DNA of 61,863 nt from Pseudobutyrivibrio sp. Its GTDB lineage: Bacteria; Bacillota; Clostridia; Lachnospirales; Lachnospiraceae. Shown one piece after another: positions 27,746 through 36,498 of the stretch. A program made the translations under genes and the position numbers. The first letter of the stretch is position 1. Each line of letters begins with the position of its first letter. The stretch spans positions 1-61,863 of the forward strand of contig JAFYYR010000010.1 of NCBI GenBank assembly GCA_017557435.1, in the 5' to 3' direction. The notes under the pieces were generated by a model. That model saw nothing but the letters and a program-made list of their open reading frames with translations. It did no database searches and was not told the origin of the DNA.

Positions 27746-29233
27746 TTAATAGGACAGATATTTTTTCTTAGATATGAAATATCCTTTTGAATTTTTCGAT
27801 TGGTTAAACAGCGATAAAAACATTTCCTGAGAGGAAAAACTAATAGTTATATCAGCTGCATAAAGCATGTTATCCATTTTTACGTTTTTATAATCTTCTG
27901 TATGACTAAGTGCATTTTCCATAACATCCAGAGCTCTCATGCCAATTGTCGATTCATTTCTAATAGCCAAAAATGCCATAAGATATTCCTTGTATCCAAT
28001 GCCTATATCACTCTCTTTTGCTTTAGTATTTACATCTGCAATGGTTGATAAATGATATACATCAGAGCTCCATTGATCTAGATTCTTCATAATTGGAATT
28101 TTCCCTCCTGCTAGGAGAGTTCTAACATCCATTGTGCTCTCTGCATAAGCCCAGGCTGCAATAATACCGTATTTGACTGCTTGTATTATTGCCTCATTAA
28201 AAGTAAATCCTGCTAGAATATGGGCTATTGCACCTGCTTGATTTTCTAATGCTGGAGTCCTCAATATGGTCATATAATTTGCAGCCTCTCTGATAAGAAG
28301 TATCTGCTCTACCACTGAAGCTAGATTTTGGGCATCTGATTTATTTCCAGCAATCAAATACTCAATCTCATACTGCATGCCATCATGCTTTAAATTGTTT
28401 GTATAACAACTATAGTTGGCTAGTAGATAATCAATAAATAACGCCTTATCCACTATTCCATTGCTCTCTGTTATTTCTAGTGTTCCCACATTTAGATTTC
28501 TATGAGAAGGCAATGCATCTGTATTTATCTCATAATCAGACATGCTCTCTTCCGAAATAACTGTAACCAAAACACCCTTTGAAAATGCTTCGTGAATTGT
28601 ATTAAAGGCATCAAAAGGATCATCTTCCACTCTTCCTGGACTTGGAATATCATCTGGGTCAGTATCAGGGTCGTCATCCTCTGCTGCCCTTCTTTTTGCC
28701 TCTGCATTTGCAGCCCTAGCACCATCTAACTGACTTTTACTAGACTTAGCATTTTCCTCTACCGGCACTTTCTCAATACCATTTATTTCATCAACATTAG
28801 ACTGATATGCATCTATTATCTGTGAGGGAATTCCATATCCAGCTGCTTTTGCTCCAAGAGCAACTACTACTCGCCCGTTACCATCAGTTAACAGACCATA
28901 GTTTGTGGCTTCACAGCTATTAACCATTAACCTGGCATAGTTATTTCCCTCTTCAATATTGGAATTTGTCTCGCAGTAATCTGCTGTTTTATTTTCCAGT
29001 ATTTCAGGTCCTATATTTTCTGTTCCATATCCCAAATCAATAGCAAGTATTTTGTAATTAGTCCATAAATAAGGGTTGTACTCTGAGAATGCGCTTTCCA
29101 CAGCCATGTCAGTATATTCCTGGGCCATGGAATCAATTGATACATATCTGATGCACTCAGACATGGTAAAAAGAAGTGTCATAACAGAAACTAGAATCAA
29201 GGATAAAAATACTGTAAGTGAACCCTTTGCCAC
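27746..29233 (-). CDS. Tad-locus protein, DUF5702-like
   Basis: A 495-residue protein with an N-terminal hydrophobic segment preceded by GSLTVFLSLIL, as in Tad-associated surface proteins of Clostridia (DUF5702, recalled from memory). The remaining 460 residues should be outside the membrane. They include a D/P-rich low-complexity linker (about 185-205). The start is GTG, sharing its G with the stop of the Flp pilin gene (TAGTG). Function is unknown; by position it is a pilus or pseudopilus component. Confidence 0.78.
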   Translation of the reverse strand: MAKGSLTVFLSLILVSVMTLLFTMSECIRYVSIDSMAQEYTDMAVESAFSEYNPYLWTNYKILAIDLGYGTENIGPEILENKTADYCETNSNIEEGNNYARLMVNSCEATNYGLLTDGNGRVVVALGAKAAGYGIPSQIIDAYQSNVDEINGIEKVPVEENAKSSKSQLDGARAANAEAKRRAAEDDDPDTDPDDIPSPGRVEDDPFDAFNTIHEAFSKGVLVTVISEESMSDYEINTDALPSHRNLNVGTLEITESNGIVDKALFIDYLLANYSCYTNNLKHDGMQYEIEYLIAGNKSDAQNLASVVEQILLIREAANYMTILRTPALENQAGAIAHILAGFTFNEAIIQAVKYGIIAAWAYAESTMDVRTLLAGGKIPIMKNLDQWSSDVYHLSTIADVNTKAKESDIGIGYKEYLMAFLAIRNESTIGMRALDVMENALSHTEDYKNVKMDNMLYAADITISFSSQEMFLSLFNQSKNSKGYFISKKKYLSY

Positions 29234-29427
29234 TACACTCTTCCAGCCTGAGAATTGATTTTGTCGAAAATAGAATTAACAAGTGTTATAAGCTGGCTCT
29301 TAAAAATAAGGACTAAACCAATGAGGACCACCAAAATCAAAATCATTTCCACTGTTCCGATTCCATCCTCTTCCTTAATAAAATTCCAAATTCTATTTTT
29401 GATTTTCATTAGATATAACTTATTCAT
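29233..29427 (-). CDS. flp: Flp-type IVb major pilin
   Basis: A 64-residue pilin precursor. A basic leader is followed by EDGIGTVEMILILVVLIGLV: the Gly cleavage site, Glu at +5 and a 20-residue hydrophobic helix, then a short hydrophilic tail. It is the probable major subunit of the Tad pilus, cut by the A24 peptidases in the operon and assembled by the TadA/B/C motor. AGGA precedes the start. Confidence 0.88.
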   Translation of the reverse strand: MNKLYLMKIKNRIWNFIKEEDGIGTVEMILILVVLIGLVLIFKSQLITLVNSIFDKINSQAGRV

Positions 29428-29441
29428 TTCTATTCCTTTCC

Positions 29442-30680
29442 TTAAATATTTATTTGCATAACTGCAGGCACAACTAGTATTACTATTACGATAAAAAGCA
29501 TACCCGCCATTGGTATTAAAAGCTTGGTAGATGCTTCCTCGCCTGCTCTTATTGCCTTTTGCTTTCTAAGTTCAAAAGCTTGCCTCTGCTCTTTTTCCAG
29601 ACAATCAATTAGATCTTTTGAGCCTTTTCTTAAATTCTGACTAAGTAGCATGGATAGTTTTCTAAAATTTTTGCTCTCACATTTCATGCCTAATTCTTCA
29701 ATTGCCTGTATCTCACTAAGTCCATCCGACATTCTTCTATAGGTAAGTACCATCTGTTCAAATCCTGGACGAATTTCAGATTTTCCAGCTCTGACATTAT
29801 TTGTATATTTATGTATGATTCTCTCTAGGGCTTTTCTAAAACTCATTCCAGCGCCCATCAATATAGAAAGCTCACTGACAATCATTGGATAATCCATATC
29901 CATGTCTTCTATAATCTTTTGCTTTTCTTTTTTGGCATCTCGTTTTTTACCTATCGAAACTGCGCCTACACAGATAAAGCCAAGAATGATTAACTGAAGG
30001 CCTCGATAATCCATCTTTCTAGTCCATTTCACATCCATATTTTCAACTTTGGTTGGAAGAATTAAATTATCATCTTGTTTTGTTTTTGTATCCTGGTCTT
30101 TTACTGCTTTATTTATTGCATTGATTTGTCCTTCCAAAGTATCAATACCCTTCTGCACTACCACCACACAAAAACTGTATATTTGCTCTCTATCCTGACA
30201 ATACATAACCGCTGTCAGAGTCACCAGTTGACCCTCATCAGGAATCCTGTCCTTATTCAGCTTTCCATCTTCAGATATGTATCCGTATACATCAAAATTC
30301 CACTCTACTCCCACTAGCCCATTTGCATATGTGTCCCGTAGATTTAAATTATTTGATACTCTATCCGCAGATTTATTGTCACCTAAATACGTCTTATCAA
30401 TTTCCTTTACCGCATTTTCAAAGGCATCTTCTATCTCTTTTTCTGTCAGTCCTTTTGCAGAAACCTCTAAATTCATCTCTTGCTTTTGCTCTAAAAATTC
30501 CACCTCTAGAGTCTCATTCATCTTCTGTCCTCCAGCGTCGTTTCTTGGCAAAATACCTGCAAAATCCTTTTTGGCACTTCTATAGTCCAGGGCTAAAATC
30601 AAAAGGCCAACAATCACAACAACTATCAAAATTAGCTTTGTATTAATGGGTTGTGAATTCTTATTAGACTTTGATATCAA
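29442..30680 (-). CDS. tadC: TadC-like type II secretion F protein with an extra N-terminal domain
   Basis: A 412-residue inner-membrane platform protein. The C-terminal 180 residues are the T2SSF/TadC domain (SELSILMGAGMSFRKALERI, FRKLSMLLSQNLRKGS, then a final hydrophobic helix). Upstream is an N-terminal membrane helix (about 16-34) and a 190-residue domain predicted outside the membrane, absent from ordinary TadC. The start is TTG, 7 bases after GGAGG, and overlaps the tadB end by 17 bases. Confidence 0.87.
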   Translation of the reverse strand: MISKSNKNSQPINTKLILIVVVIVGLLILALDYRSAKKDFAGILPRNDAGGQKMNETLEVEFLEQKQEMNLEVSAKGLTEKEIEDAFENAVKEIDKTYLGDNKSADRVSNNLNLRDTYANGLVGVEWNFDVYGYISEDGKLNKDRIPDEGQLVTLTAVMYCQDREQIYSFCVVVVQKGIDTLEGQINAINKAVKDQDTKTKQDDNLILPTKVENMDVKWTRKMDYRGLQLIILGFICVGAVSIGKKRDAKKEKQKIIEDMDMDYPMIVSELSILMGAGMSFRKALERIIHKYTNNVRAGKSEIRPGFEQMVLTYRRMSDGLSEIQAIEELGMKCESKNFRKLSMLLSQNLRKGSKDLIDCLEKEQRQAFELRKQKAIRAGEEASTKLLIPMAGMLFIVIVILVVPAVMQINI

Positions 30681-31416
30681 TTATTTTTCCTCCCATAACT
30701 ATCAGTGCTCCATATATGAACAAACAAATTGTCATTAGGATAACTCCAAGCAAGTTGCCATATAAGGGTGCGATGAATCCTCTTGAAGTTAAAGAAATGT
30801 ATGCAAGTATTCCCATTGGCATAATACTCATCACCTTAAGTTCTAATCTCTTTTCAGTGGTGATTGTCTGTATTTCTTCTTTCACTGCTAAATTTTCTTC
30901 TATCTTCATTGCAGTATCCCTTATATTTTTTCCATAATCTCCACCGCTTCTTTTAGCAAATGAAATAATCTCAGCAAGGCTTTCTGCTTCCTCAAGTTGG
31001 ATGCTTTCTGCTAATTCCGTAAAAGCTTTTTCCACCTGTATATTCATAGCAATCTTCTGATTCATTACGTGAACCGAATTAATAATCGCTGAATTTTTAG
31101 GATATAAACGTAAAAGCTCTTTTTCTGATTGCTTCAAAGCTTTTTCCAGTGAATAGCCTGTTTGTAACGCTGTAACAATAAGCATCATGTACTCTTTAAA
31201 TTCAACTGATACCCTGGCCTTTTCATCCATTTCATATTTTTCTTGGCAGAGTTTTAGCCAAAATGGGACCACCACTATACCTACTATTAGCCCAAAAATG
31301 GATCTGTAAAAAAGAAAGGCTATAACAACTGTGATAAGAAGGCCCTGGATTATTCCATTGACAGTCCTCTTGCTGATAGCTTGTCTGTGTGAATCAGTTT
31401 TCCTACTTTTTCCCAT
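30664..31416 (-). CDS. tadB: TadB-like type II secretion F protein
   Basis: A 250-residue membrane platform protein that pairs with TadC. N-terminal helices (about 22-55) precede the cytoplasmic T2SSF domain (FKEYMMLIVTALQTGYSLEKA, then EIISFAKRSGGDYGKNI), with two helices at the C-terminus. It overlaps the ATPase gene by 67 bases and tadC by 17, consistent with tight coupling. The overlap with the ATPase is long, so a start further inside is possible. Confidence 0.87.
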   Translation of the reverse strand: MGKSRKTDSHRQAISKRTVNGIIQGLLITVVIAFLFYRSIFGLIVGIVVVPFWLKLCQEKYEMDEKARVSVEFKEYMMLIVTALQTGYSLEKALKQSEKELLRLYPKNSAIINSVHVMNQKIAMNIQVEKAFTELAESIQLEEAESLAEIISFAKRSGGDYGKNIRDTAMKIEENLAVKEEIQTITTEKRLELKVMSIMPMGILAYISLTSRGFIAPLYGNLLGVILMTICLFIYGALIVMGGKIIDIKV

Positions 31417-32594
31417 TCACCAACAATCCTCCCTTCCTTTTCTCCATTCTCTTTAAATCGATATAGTGTATTTAATCTAATCTCATTATTCTGGATACCC
31501 TCTACTTCAGATATCTCAAGAAGCTTTCTGCTCTTATCTCTAAGGCGTCCTAGCTGAACAATAATATCTATCCCCGAGGCTATCTGTTGCCTAATAGCAG
31601 GTAGGGGGATTTCAGCACCCATTAGGACCATTGTCTCTAGTCTGGAAAGCATATCCTTGCATGAATTACTGTGTCCCGTAGAACAGCTTCCATCATGACC
31701 AGTGTTAAATGCCTGCAGCATCTCTAGCGCCTCTGCACCTCTACACTCACCTACGATGATTCTGTCGGGGCGCATTCTAAGTGATGACTTAAGTAAGTCT
31801 CTTATGCTTATCTCGTTTTTTCCTTCCAGATTGGCGTTTCTAGCCTCCAGTCTTACCAGATTTTCTACCTTTTTAAGCTGAAGCTCAGCAGAATCCTCAA
31901 TGGTTATCACTCTCTCATCTGAAGGAATAAATTCTCCTAGTGCATTTAGAAACGAGGTCTTACCACTTCCAGTTCCACCTGAAACAAAAATGTTGTACTT
32001 GGCCTTAACCAGCTTTTCTAAAAAATCTATTTGCTCCTTTGATATAGAACCAAACTCCTGTAGCTTTGCCATAGTCATTTGCTCCTTAGGGAACTTTCTA
32101 ATTGAAATAATGGGATAATCCACCGCTGCTGGCTTTAATACAATATTTACACGTGATCCATCACTTAATCTTGTATCCACTATTGGATTTGATTCATTTA
32201 CTATCTTGTTGCTGTTTGCAACTATATTTTGAATAATGTCATTTAGCTTCTCTTCTGAAGAAAACTTCTCTTTTGAATGAATGACTTTGCCCTTTTTTTC
32301 TATAAAAATATTATCTGGGCCATTTATCATTATTTCTGTTATCTCTTCATCCGTTAATAAATCTTCCAATACATCTAGCTTTCGCAAAGAATTAAAGACA
32401 TGATTTTCAATATGCTGTCTTTCCTTAAGAGAAAGGGGTGTGATTTTGGATTTTTGGATGATTTTTTCTTGTATTATTCGAAGTATCTCTTCATCACTTA
32501 CGTCATAGGACAAATCGATTTCATCCATCGTTTGTCTGCGTATTTCTTCTTCTAAACTATCCACACATTTTAATTTCATTTTTTCCATTAGCAT
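31350..32594 (-). CDS. tadA: TadA/CpaF secretion ATPase
   Basis: A 414-residue hexameric ATPase powering Tad pilus assembly. Walker A is SGGTGSGKTS (about residues 209-218), followed by the Asp box ITIEDSAEL, the LRMRPDRIIVGECRG Walker B region and TGHDGSCSTGHSN His box. The N-terminal domain with EIMINGPDNIFIEKKGK is typical of the CpaF clade. The start is uncertain because several in-frame ATGs occur and none has a strong Shine-Dalgarno; it overlaps the upstream gene. Confidence 0.95.
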   Translation of the reverse strand: MLMEKMKLKCVDSLEEEIRRQTMDEIDLSYDVSDEEILRIIQEKIIQKSKITPLSLKERQHIENHVFNSLRKLDVLEDLLTDEEITEIMINGPDNIFIEKKGKVIHSKEKFSSEEKLNDIIQNIVANSNKIVNESNPIVDTRLSDGSRVNIVLKPAAVDYPIISIRKFPKEQMTMAKLQEFGSISKEQIDFLEKLVKAKYNIFVSGGTGSGKTSFLNALGEFIPSDERVITIEDSAELQLKKVENLVRLEARNANLEGKNEISIRDLLKSSLRMRPDRIIVGECRGAEALEMLQAFNTGHDGSCSTGHSNSCKDMLSRLETMVLMGAEIPLPAIRQQIASGIDIIVQLGRLRDKSRKLLEISEVEGIQNNEIRLNTLYRFKENGEKEGRIVGEWEKVGKLIHTDKLSARGLSME

Positions 32595-33546
32595 TCATCA
32601 TCTTTTTCACAAACACTCCCAAATTTCCCTGTAACAACTCCTCTATGTGATAAGCACCATCAGACAAGTTTCCTGCAGACATCGGAAGAATCACTTCCTC
32701 CATATCTATATTTGTCTCAAGTCTTTCCATATAATCAAAGAATTGTTCCTGGGCCTTTTTGAAATAATCTCCCGGCTTTCCTAATATGTATAGCTTGTTG
32801 AAGCTATCAATAAATTTAGAAAAACCATTAATTGTCCTTCCAAATAAAACTACAATCTGATCATAGTTTTCTTTCAGAAGTACATTGAAAAATTCTCTCC
32901 ATGTATCCTCATCAATTTCACTTATCTCATTTGGATTAGTGAATGGTTCAACATAGTCAAAGCCCATAAAACTCTGTACATATTTAGATAAATCAAAAGC
33001 ATTTGAATTAGTATTAATTTCATAGAGAAGATCCATCAGATTAAAGTTATTAGAGCTTCCTATAAGGGAAGTCATAATAGAAATTTCCTCAAGATCTATG
33101 AATAAAACCTTTCCATAGGTTCTATATGATTGACACAGTGCCATTGCAAATGGCAACTGCAGCTCATGAGTAACAGGTGAGTAAATAGCTGTTACGTTAG
33201 AATTTTCATTAGATTTTTTAATACTAGCTTTTGCATCACGCAAGCCTGGAATACTATTAAGTATCTTTTCTATTGATTGATATTTAAAAATATAGTTTTC
33301 CTGCTCATCCTCTTGATTTTCACATAGGAAATACTTTTCTTTTAAGAGCCCCTTAGATCTAAAGCTCATTATCTCTTTAAACTCTTCAGACATAATTGCG
33401 ATATCATAGTCGCTTTCATCTGAATAAAAACTCTCTGGGGTTGTAAATATATGTACCCCTACTTTCGAGCGCTCCATAAGAAAAGAAGCGAATTTGAGAA
33501 TGTAATCTGTGCACGAATCACACAGAGCTATTTCCAAATTTTTCAT
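32557..33546 (-). CDS. Probable TadZ/CpaE-like pilus localisation protein, degenerate P-loop
   Basis: A 329-residue cytoplasmic protein placed between a prepilin peptidase and TadA, the usual position of TadZ/CpaE. It has an N-terminal receiver-like region (IALCDSCTDYI) and a MinD/ParA-like part (VLFIDLEEISIMTSL, NYDQIVVLFGRT). Where a deviant Walker A should be it reads VTAIYSPVTHELQLPFA, with no lysine, so ATP binding is doubtful. I start it at ATG 33546, 5 bases after GGAGG. The assignment relies on position and weak resemblance. Confidence 0.68.
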   Translation of the reverse strand: MKNLEIALCDSCTDYILKFASFLMERSKVGVHIFTTPESFYSDESDYDIAIMSEEFKEIMSFRSKGLLKEKYFLCENQEDEQENYIFKYQSIEKILNSIPGLRDAKASIKKSNENSNVTAIYSPVTHELQLPFAMALCQSYRTYGKVLFIDLEEISIMTSLIGSSNNFNLMDLLYEINTNSNAFDLSKYVQSFMGFDYVEPFTNPNEISEIDEDTWREFFNVLLKENYDQIVVLFGRTINGFSKFIDSFNKLYILGKPGDYFKKAQEQFFDYMERLETNIDMEEVILPMSAGNLSDGAYHIEELLQGNLGVFVKKMMNANGKNEIKMCG

Positions 33547-33558
33547 CATTACCTCCAT

Positions 33559-34038
33559 CTATCCCTGTTTGTACTGCAGTAAAAAAAACGCAGCCGCAAT
33601 ATAGTAAGAATAGTGAAGTTTTCTTTTTACTATATGCCCATTTTTTATACAAAGCCCTATCGCTATGACACCAGCAAGCATCACCGAGTATATAAATGTA
33701 GTCACTAGATCTGCTGCCCCCACCATCGTAGACATGACAGAAAATAGTTTCACATCACCCGCGCCTAATCCCCTTGCTAAATTCAGCAGCGAAAGCAAAA
33801 GAATCGGCCAAATAGCTTTTCCAATAAAAAAGGCAACTCCCATTAACTGATAGCTACGTGTATTTAGAAGTAATCCTCCTACATAGCCCAGCAATATAAG
33901 CTCATTTGGAATCTTGTAATCCCTGGCGTCAAACAGACAGCCAGTTGTAAGAATGCTCCAAATCAGGAATGTGCTCGTTTTTTTCACCTCCATTTCGGGC
34001 AGAATTATAAATTCCCCCTGGAGAAAATTACAGAGCAT
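33559..34038 (-). CDS. A24 family prepilin peptidase, second of two
   Basis: A 159-residue membrane protease with catalytic Asp motifs FDARDYKIPN (about residues 36-45) and GAGDVKLFS (about 92-100) and four to five hydrophobic segments. It is the first gene of the tad operon. The start is uncertain: ATG 34038 has only GCGAGA upstream, while GGGGG at about 34016 suggests a shorter product. Its sequence differs clearly from the other A24 peptidase in the operon, so the two may serve different pilins. Confidence 0.87.
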   Translation of the reverse strand: MLCNFLQGEFIILPEMEVKKTSTFLIWSILTTGCLFDARDYKIPNELILLGYVGGLLLNTRSYQLMGVAFFIGKAIWPILLLSLLNLARGLGAGDVKLFSVMSTMVGAADLVTTFIYSVMLAGVIAIGLCIKNGHIVKRKLHYSYYIAAAFFLLQYKQG

Positions 34039-34096
34039 TTCTCGCTATATTTATTTTTGTATATTTTTCCAAATCAAAATTTTGTGATTTTTATAT

Positions 34097-34126
34097 AAAG
34101 AAAGACTCCCGAACGAGTCGGGAGTC
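34097..34126 (-). terminator. Terminator after fliS
   Basis: On the minus strand GACTCCCGA, a short loop and TCGGGAGTC, followed by TTTCTTT. It starts about 20 bases after the fliS stop. Confidence 0.9.
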
Positions 34127-34145
34127 ATGAAATATCAATATAACT

Positions 34146-34622
34146 TTATGCCCAAAAGCCTCTACTAGCTTGGTTGCCCATCAAACTTTCGTTTAATGTG
34201 CCTTTTCCATAGGTAATACCTGCTATAACCTTTTGAGTATTGCCCATTAGTGGTTTGGATTTGTCCTGCTCTGCTAGCTGTTCAAACGCATCACCTAATT
34301 CATCCATCACCTTTTTAGCTTCTTTTAAACCATCTGAGTTAGCTTTATAAATGGATTTTGCTACATTTCGCTGTACGTAATCGTAGAGCGCGTACAGATT
34401 TCCGCTTACCTTGTATTCAAAATTTAAATCTTTCTGGAGGTGACTGACAACCTCGGCACACTTTTTTGTAGCCTCAATTGCGCTGTCTACATTCCCAGCC
34501 TTAAAATCGTCAATGGCATCTTTTTCATATTCTTCATAGATATCATAAAGAATAGAAATCAAGCCACATCCATTGCTCGAAGCAATCTTTAAGGTAAAAG
34601 CTGAAATCTTATCTCTGTTCAT
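34146..34622 (-). CDS. fliS: Flagellin chaperone FliS
   Basis: A 158-residue helical protein. Residues about 20-115 match the FliS bundle (LISILYDIYEEYEKDAI, EVVSHLQKDLNFEYKVSGNL, LYDYVQRNV), which binds the C-terminus of flagellin and keeps it unpolymerised before export. It lies directly downstream of the flagellin gene. AGGAG lies upstream of the start. The C-terminal 45 residues are less conserved. Confidence 0.88.
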   Translation of the reverse strand: MNRDKISAFTLKIASSNGCGLISILYDIYEEYEKDAIDDFKAGNVDSAIEATKKCAEVVSHLQKDLNFEYKVSGNLYALYDYVQRNVAKSIYKANSDGLKEAKKVMDELGDAFEQLAEQDKSKPLMGNTQKVIAGITYGKGTLNESLMGNQASRGFWA

Positions 34623-34674
34623 TCACTATCACTCCTAATAAAACTAGCTCTTTGTCGTCGCCCTATCGGGCTCT

Positions 34675-34714
34675 TGACACTAAGAAATCTTCGCAAACTT
34701 GATTTTTAGTGTCA
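34675..34714 (-). other. Intercistronic hairpin between flagellin and fliS
   Basis: TGACACTAA and TTAGTGTCA form a 9-bp stem with further AATC/GATT pairing and an 11-base loop. It starts 3 bases after the flagellin stop. No T-run follows on the minus strand, so it is more likely an mRNA-stability or processing element than a full terminator. A small GCCC/GGGC hairpin follows at about 34660-34671. Confidence 0.65.
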
Positions 34715-34716
34715 TG

Positions 34717-36333
34717 TTACTGAAGAAGCTGTAAAGCTAATTGTGGAAGCTCATTTGCCTGTGCTAGTGCTGATACACCTGCCTGCTCAAGTACATTGAG
34801 CTTAGTGTACTCAACCATTGTTGTAGCCATATCTGCATCTTCAATTCTTGAAATCGCTGAGGTCATATTCTCCTCAGTTGCATCAAGAGATTTTGTTGTA
34901 TGATCAAGACGATTCTCGTATGCACCAAGCTGTGAGCGAACTGATGTCACGTAGCTAAGTGCGTCGCCGAGAGCGTCCATAGCATCCTCTGGTCCTTTTG
35001 CTCTAGTCACATCCACATCGTCTATATACATAAACTGTGTTGTTACTGCTGCAATTCTAACCTTCATCTGCTGGCCCTCATTAGCACCAACCTGAAGTGC
35101 CATTGAACCAATATCAGTAACATTTAATGTGACATTTCCTGTATAACCATCATCTGCATAAAATGACATTTCAAAGCCCTTTGTGTCAGTAATGATTACA
35201 CGTCTACCATCTGTTTTATATGTAGCCTGCTTACCAAATTCTGTGTCGATAAGCTTGCCTGTGTCATCTACATCGCCCTTTTTAAAGAGTGTCATCTTGG
35301 CATCGGTACCTGTTCCTAAGTACTTTGGAATTGTATTTCCACCCTCGTCCTTTGCCAAAACATTCTCGTCAAATCCAAGAGCTTTTGCAAATTCAACGCT
35401 AGAAAAATCAATCTCTAATTCTGCATTATCACCATATTTATATGATGAAATTGAAAGTCCATTTGGATCATCAAAATCAGAAATAACTGCTCCACCCTTT
35501 TCGCAAGCCATTCTAAGCTGTCCATATACCATTTCACCAGATGACCCCTGTGCAAATTCCATTGGGTATCCGTTTATAGCAATTGAACCTGATAATCCAA
35601 GACCATTTTTTGTACCAGTACTTGTTGTAACTGTTGTCGCACCAGAATAATCTCTAGTTACTGTTTCCCAAGTTGTCTGGTCAATAAAATCCTTGTAATT
35701 GAAATCAGTAAGTCCAGGCACATTGACAGTTGTTGTAGTCTCAATTTTCTTAAAAGTATTATCGAAGTTCTCCACAATTGGTCCTGCTGTTGCTGCAGTA
35801 ATTGTTGTCTTCGCCCTAAGTGCTGCCTGTGTAATCTTTAACTGGTAGATACCAGCTGGAACATCGTTTGATGTGGCAATTCTTGTAACATCATTTCCGT
35901 ATGTTCTGCAGTCTAGTGAACCATCTAAAAGTGTAATCGTATTAAATTCTGTTGTCGCTGCGACTCTATCGATTTCATCAAGAAGAGATTCTATTTCTTT
36001 TTGAATAGCCTCTCGTTCAGAATCGGAGTTTGTTCCATTTGCTGCCTGAACAGATAATTCTCTCATTCTCTGAATCATATCTGTTACTTCATTTAAAGCA
36101 CCTTCAGCTGTCTGGAGTACCGAAATACCATCGGAACCATTTGTTGAAGCCTGGCCTAAACCATCTATCTGAGCCTGCATTTTGCCCGCAATAGCAATAC
36201 CAGATGGATCATCTGATGCGTGGTTTATGCTAAAACCAGAGCTTAACTTTTCCATTACATCTGAAAGGGAACTCTCAGTACCAAGAAGTTGATTATTGGT
36301 AATCACCGCTGACATGTTATTGTTAATTCGCAT
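34717..36333 (-). CDS. fliC: Flagellin
   Basis: The 538-residue flagellar filament subunit. The N-terminal D0/D1 part has MRINNNMSAVI, LSSGFSINHASDDPSGIAI and GISVLQTAEGAL; the C-terminal D1/D0 part has YENRLDHTTKSLDATEENM and ends in ALQLLQ. The middle (about 150-430) is a variable surface region. It lacks cysteine except one (LDCRTYG), which is unusual. A sigma-28 promoter and an 85-90-base leader lie upstream; GGAGG precedes the ATG. Confidence 0.97.
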   Translation of the reverse strand: MRINNNMSAVITNNQLLGTESSLSDVMEKLSSGFSINHASDDPSGIAIAGKMQAQIDGLGQASTNGSDGISVLQTAEGALNEVTDMIQRMRELSVQAANGTNSDSEREAIQKEIESLLDEIDRVAATTEFNTITLLDGSLDCRTYGNDVTRIATSNDVPAGIYQLKITQAALRAKTTITAATAGPIVENFDNTFKKIETTTTVNVPGLTDFNYKDFIDQTTWETVTRDYSGATTVTTSTGTKNGLGLSGSIAINGYPMEFAQGSSGEMVYGQLRMACEKGGAVISDFDDPNGLSISSYKYGDNAELEIDFSSVEFAKALGFDENVLAKDEGGNTIPKYLGTGTDAKMTLFKKGDVDDTGKLIDTEFGKQATYKTDGRRVIITDTKGFEMSFYADDGYTGNVTLNVTDIGSMALQVGANEGQQMKVRIAAVTTQFMYIDDVDVTRAKGPEDAMDALGDALSYVTSVRSQLGAYENRLDHTTKSLDATEENMTSAISRIEDADMATTMVEYTKLNVLEQAGVSALAQANELPQLALQLLQ

Positions 36334-36422
36334 ATGCTGCCTCCTAATAGCCGTAAAACAAGTCTAGCATCCGTGCGGTGTTTTTTGAAATTGTATAGGT
36401 CTTCCATGTCCTTACACAAATA

Positions 36423-36448
36423 TTATCGGAGGGATACATTCAAACTTA
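36423..36448 (-). promoter_or_regulatory. Sigma-28 (SigD/FliA) promoter of flagellin
   Basis: On the minus strand TAAG (36445-36448), 14 bases, TCCGATAA (36423-36430), against the consensus TAAA-N14-16-GCCGATAA. The start codon is 90 bases downstream. Confidence 0.82.
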
Positions 36449-36498
36449 ACCAAGCTCAAATATGTTTTCCGATTAAATTTTTTTGTCCATTAAAACTG

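Noticed and set aside
35183-35650. 155-codon plus-strand frame antisense to flagellin
   Set aside because: Ser/Pro-rich translation typical of an antisense shadow over the flagellin variable region.
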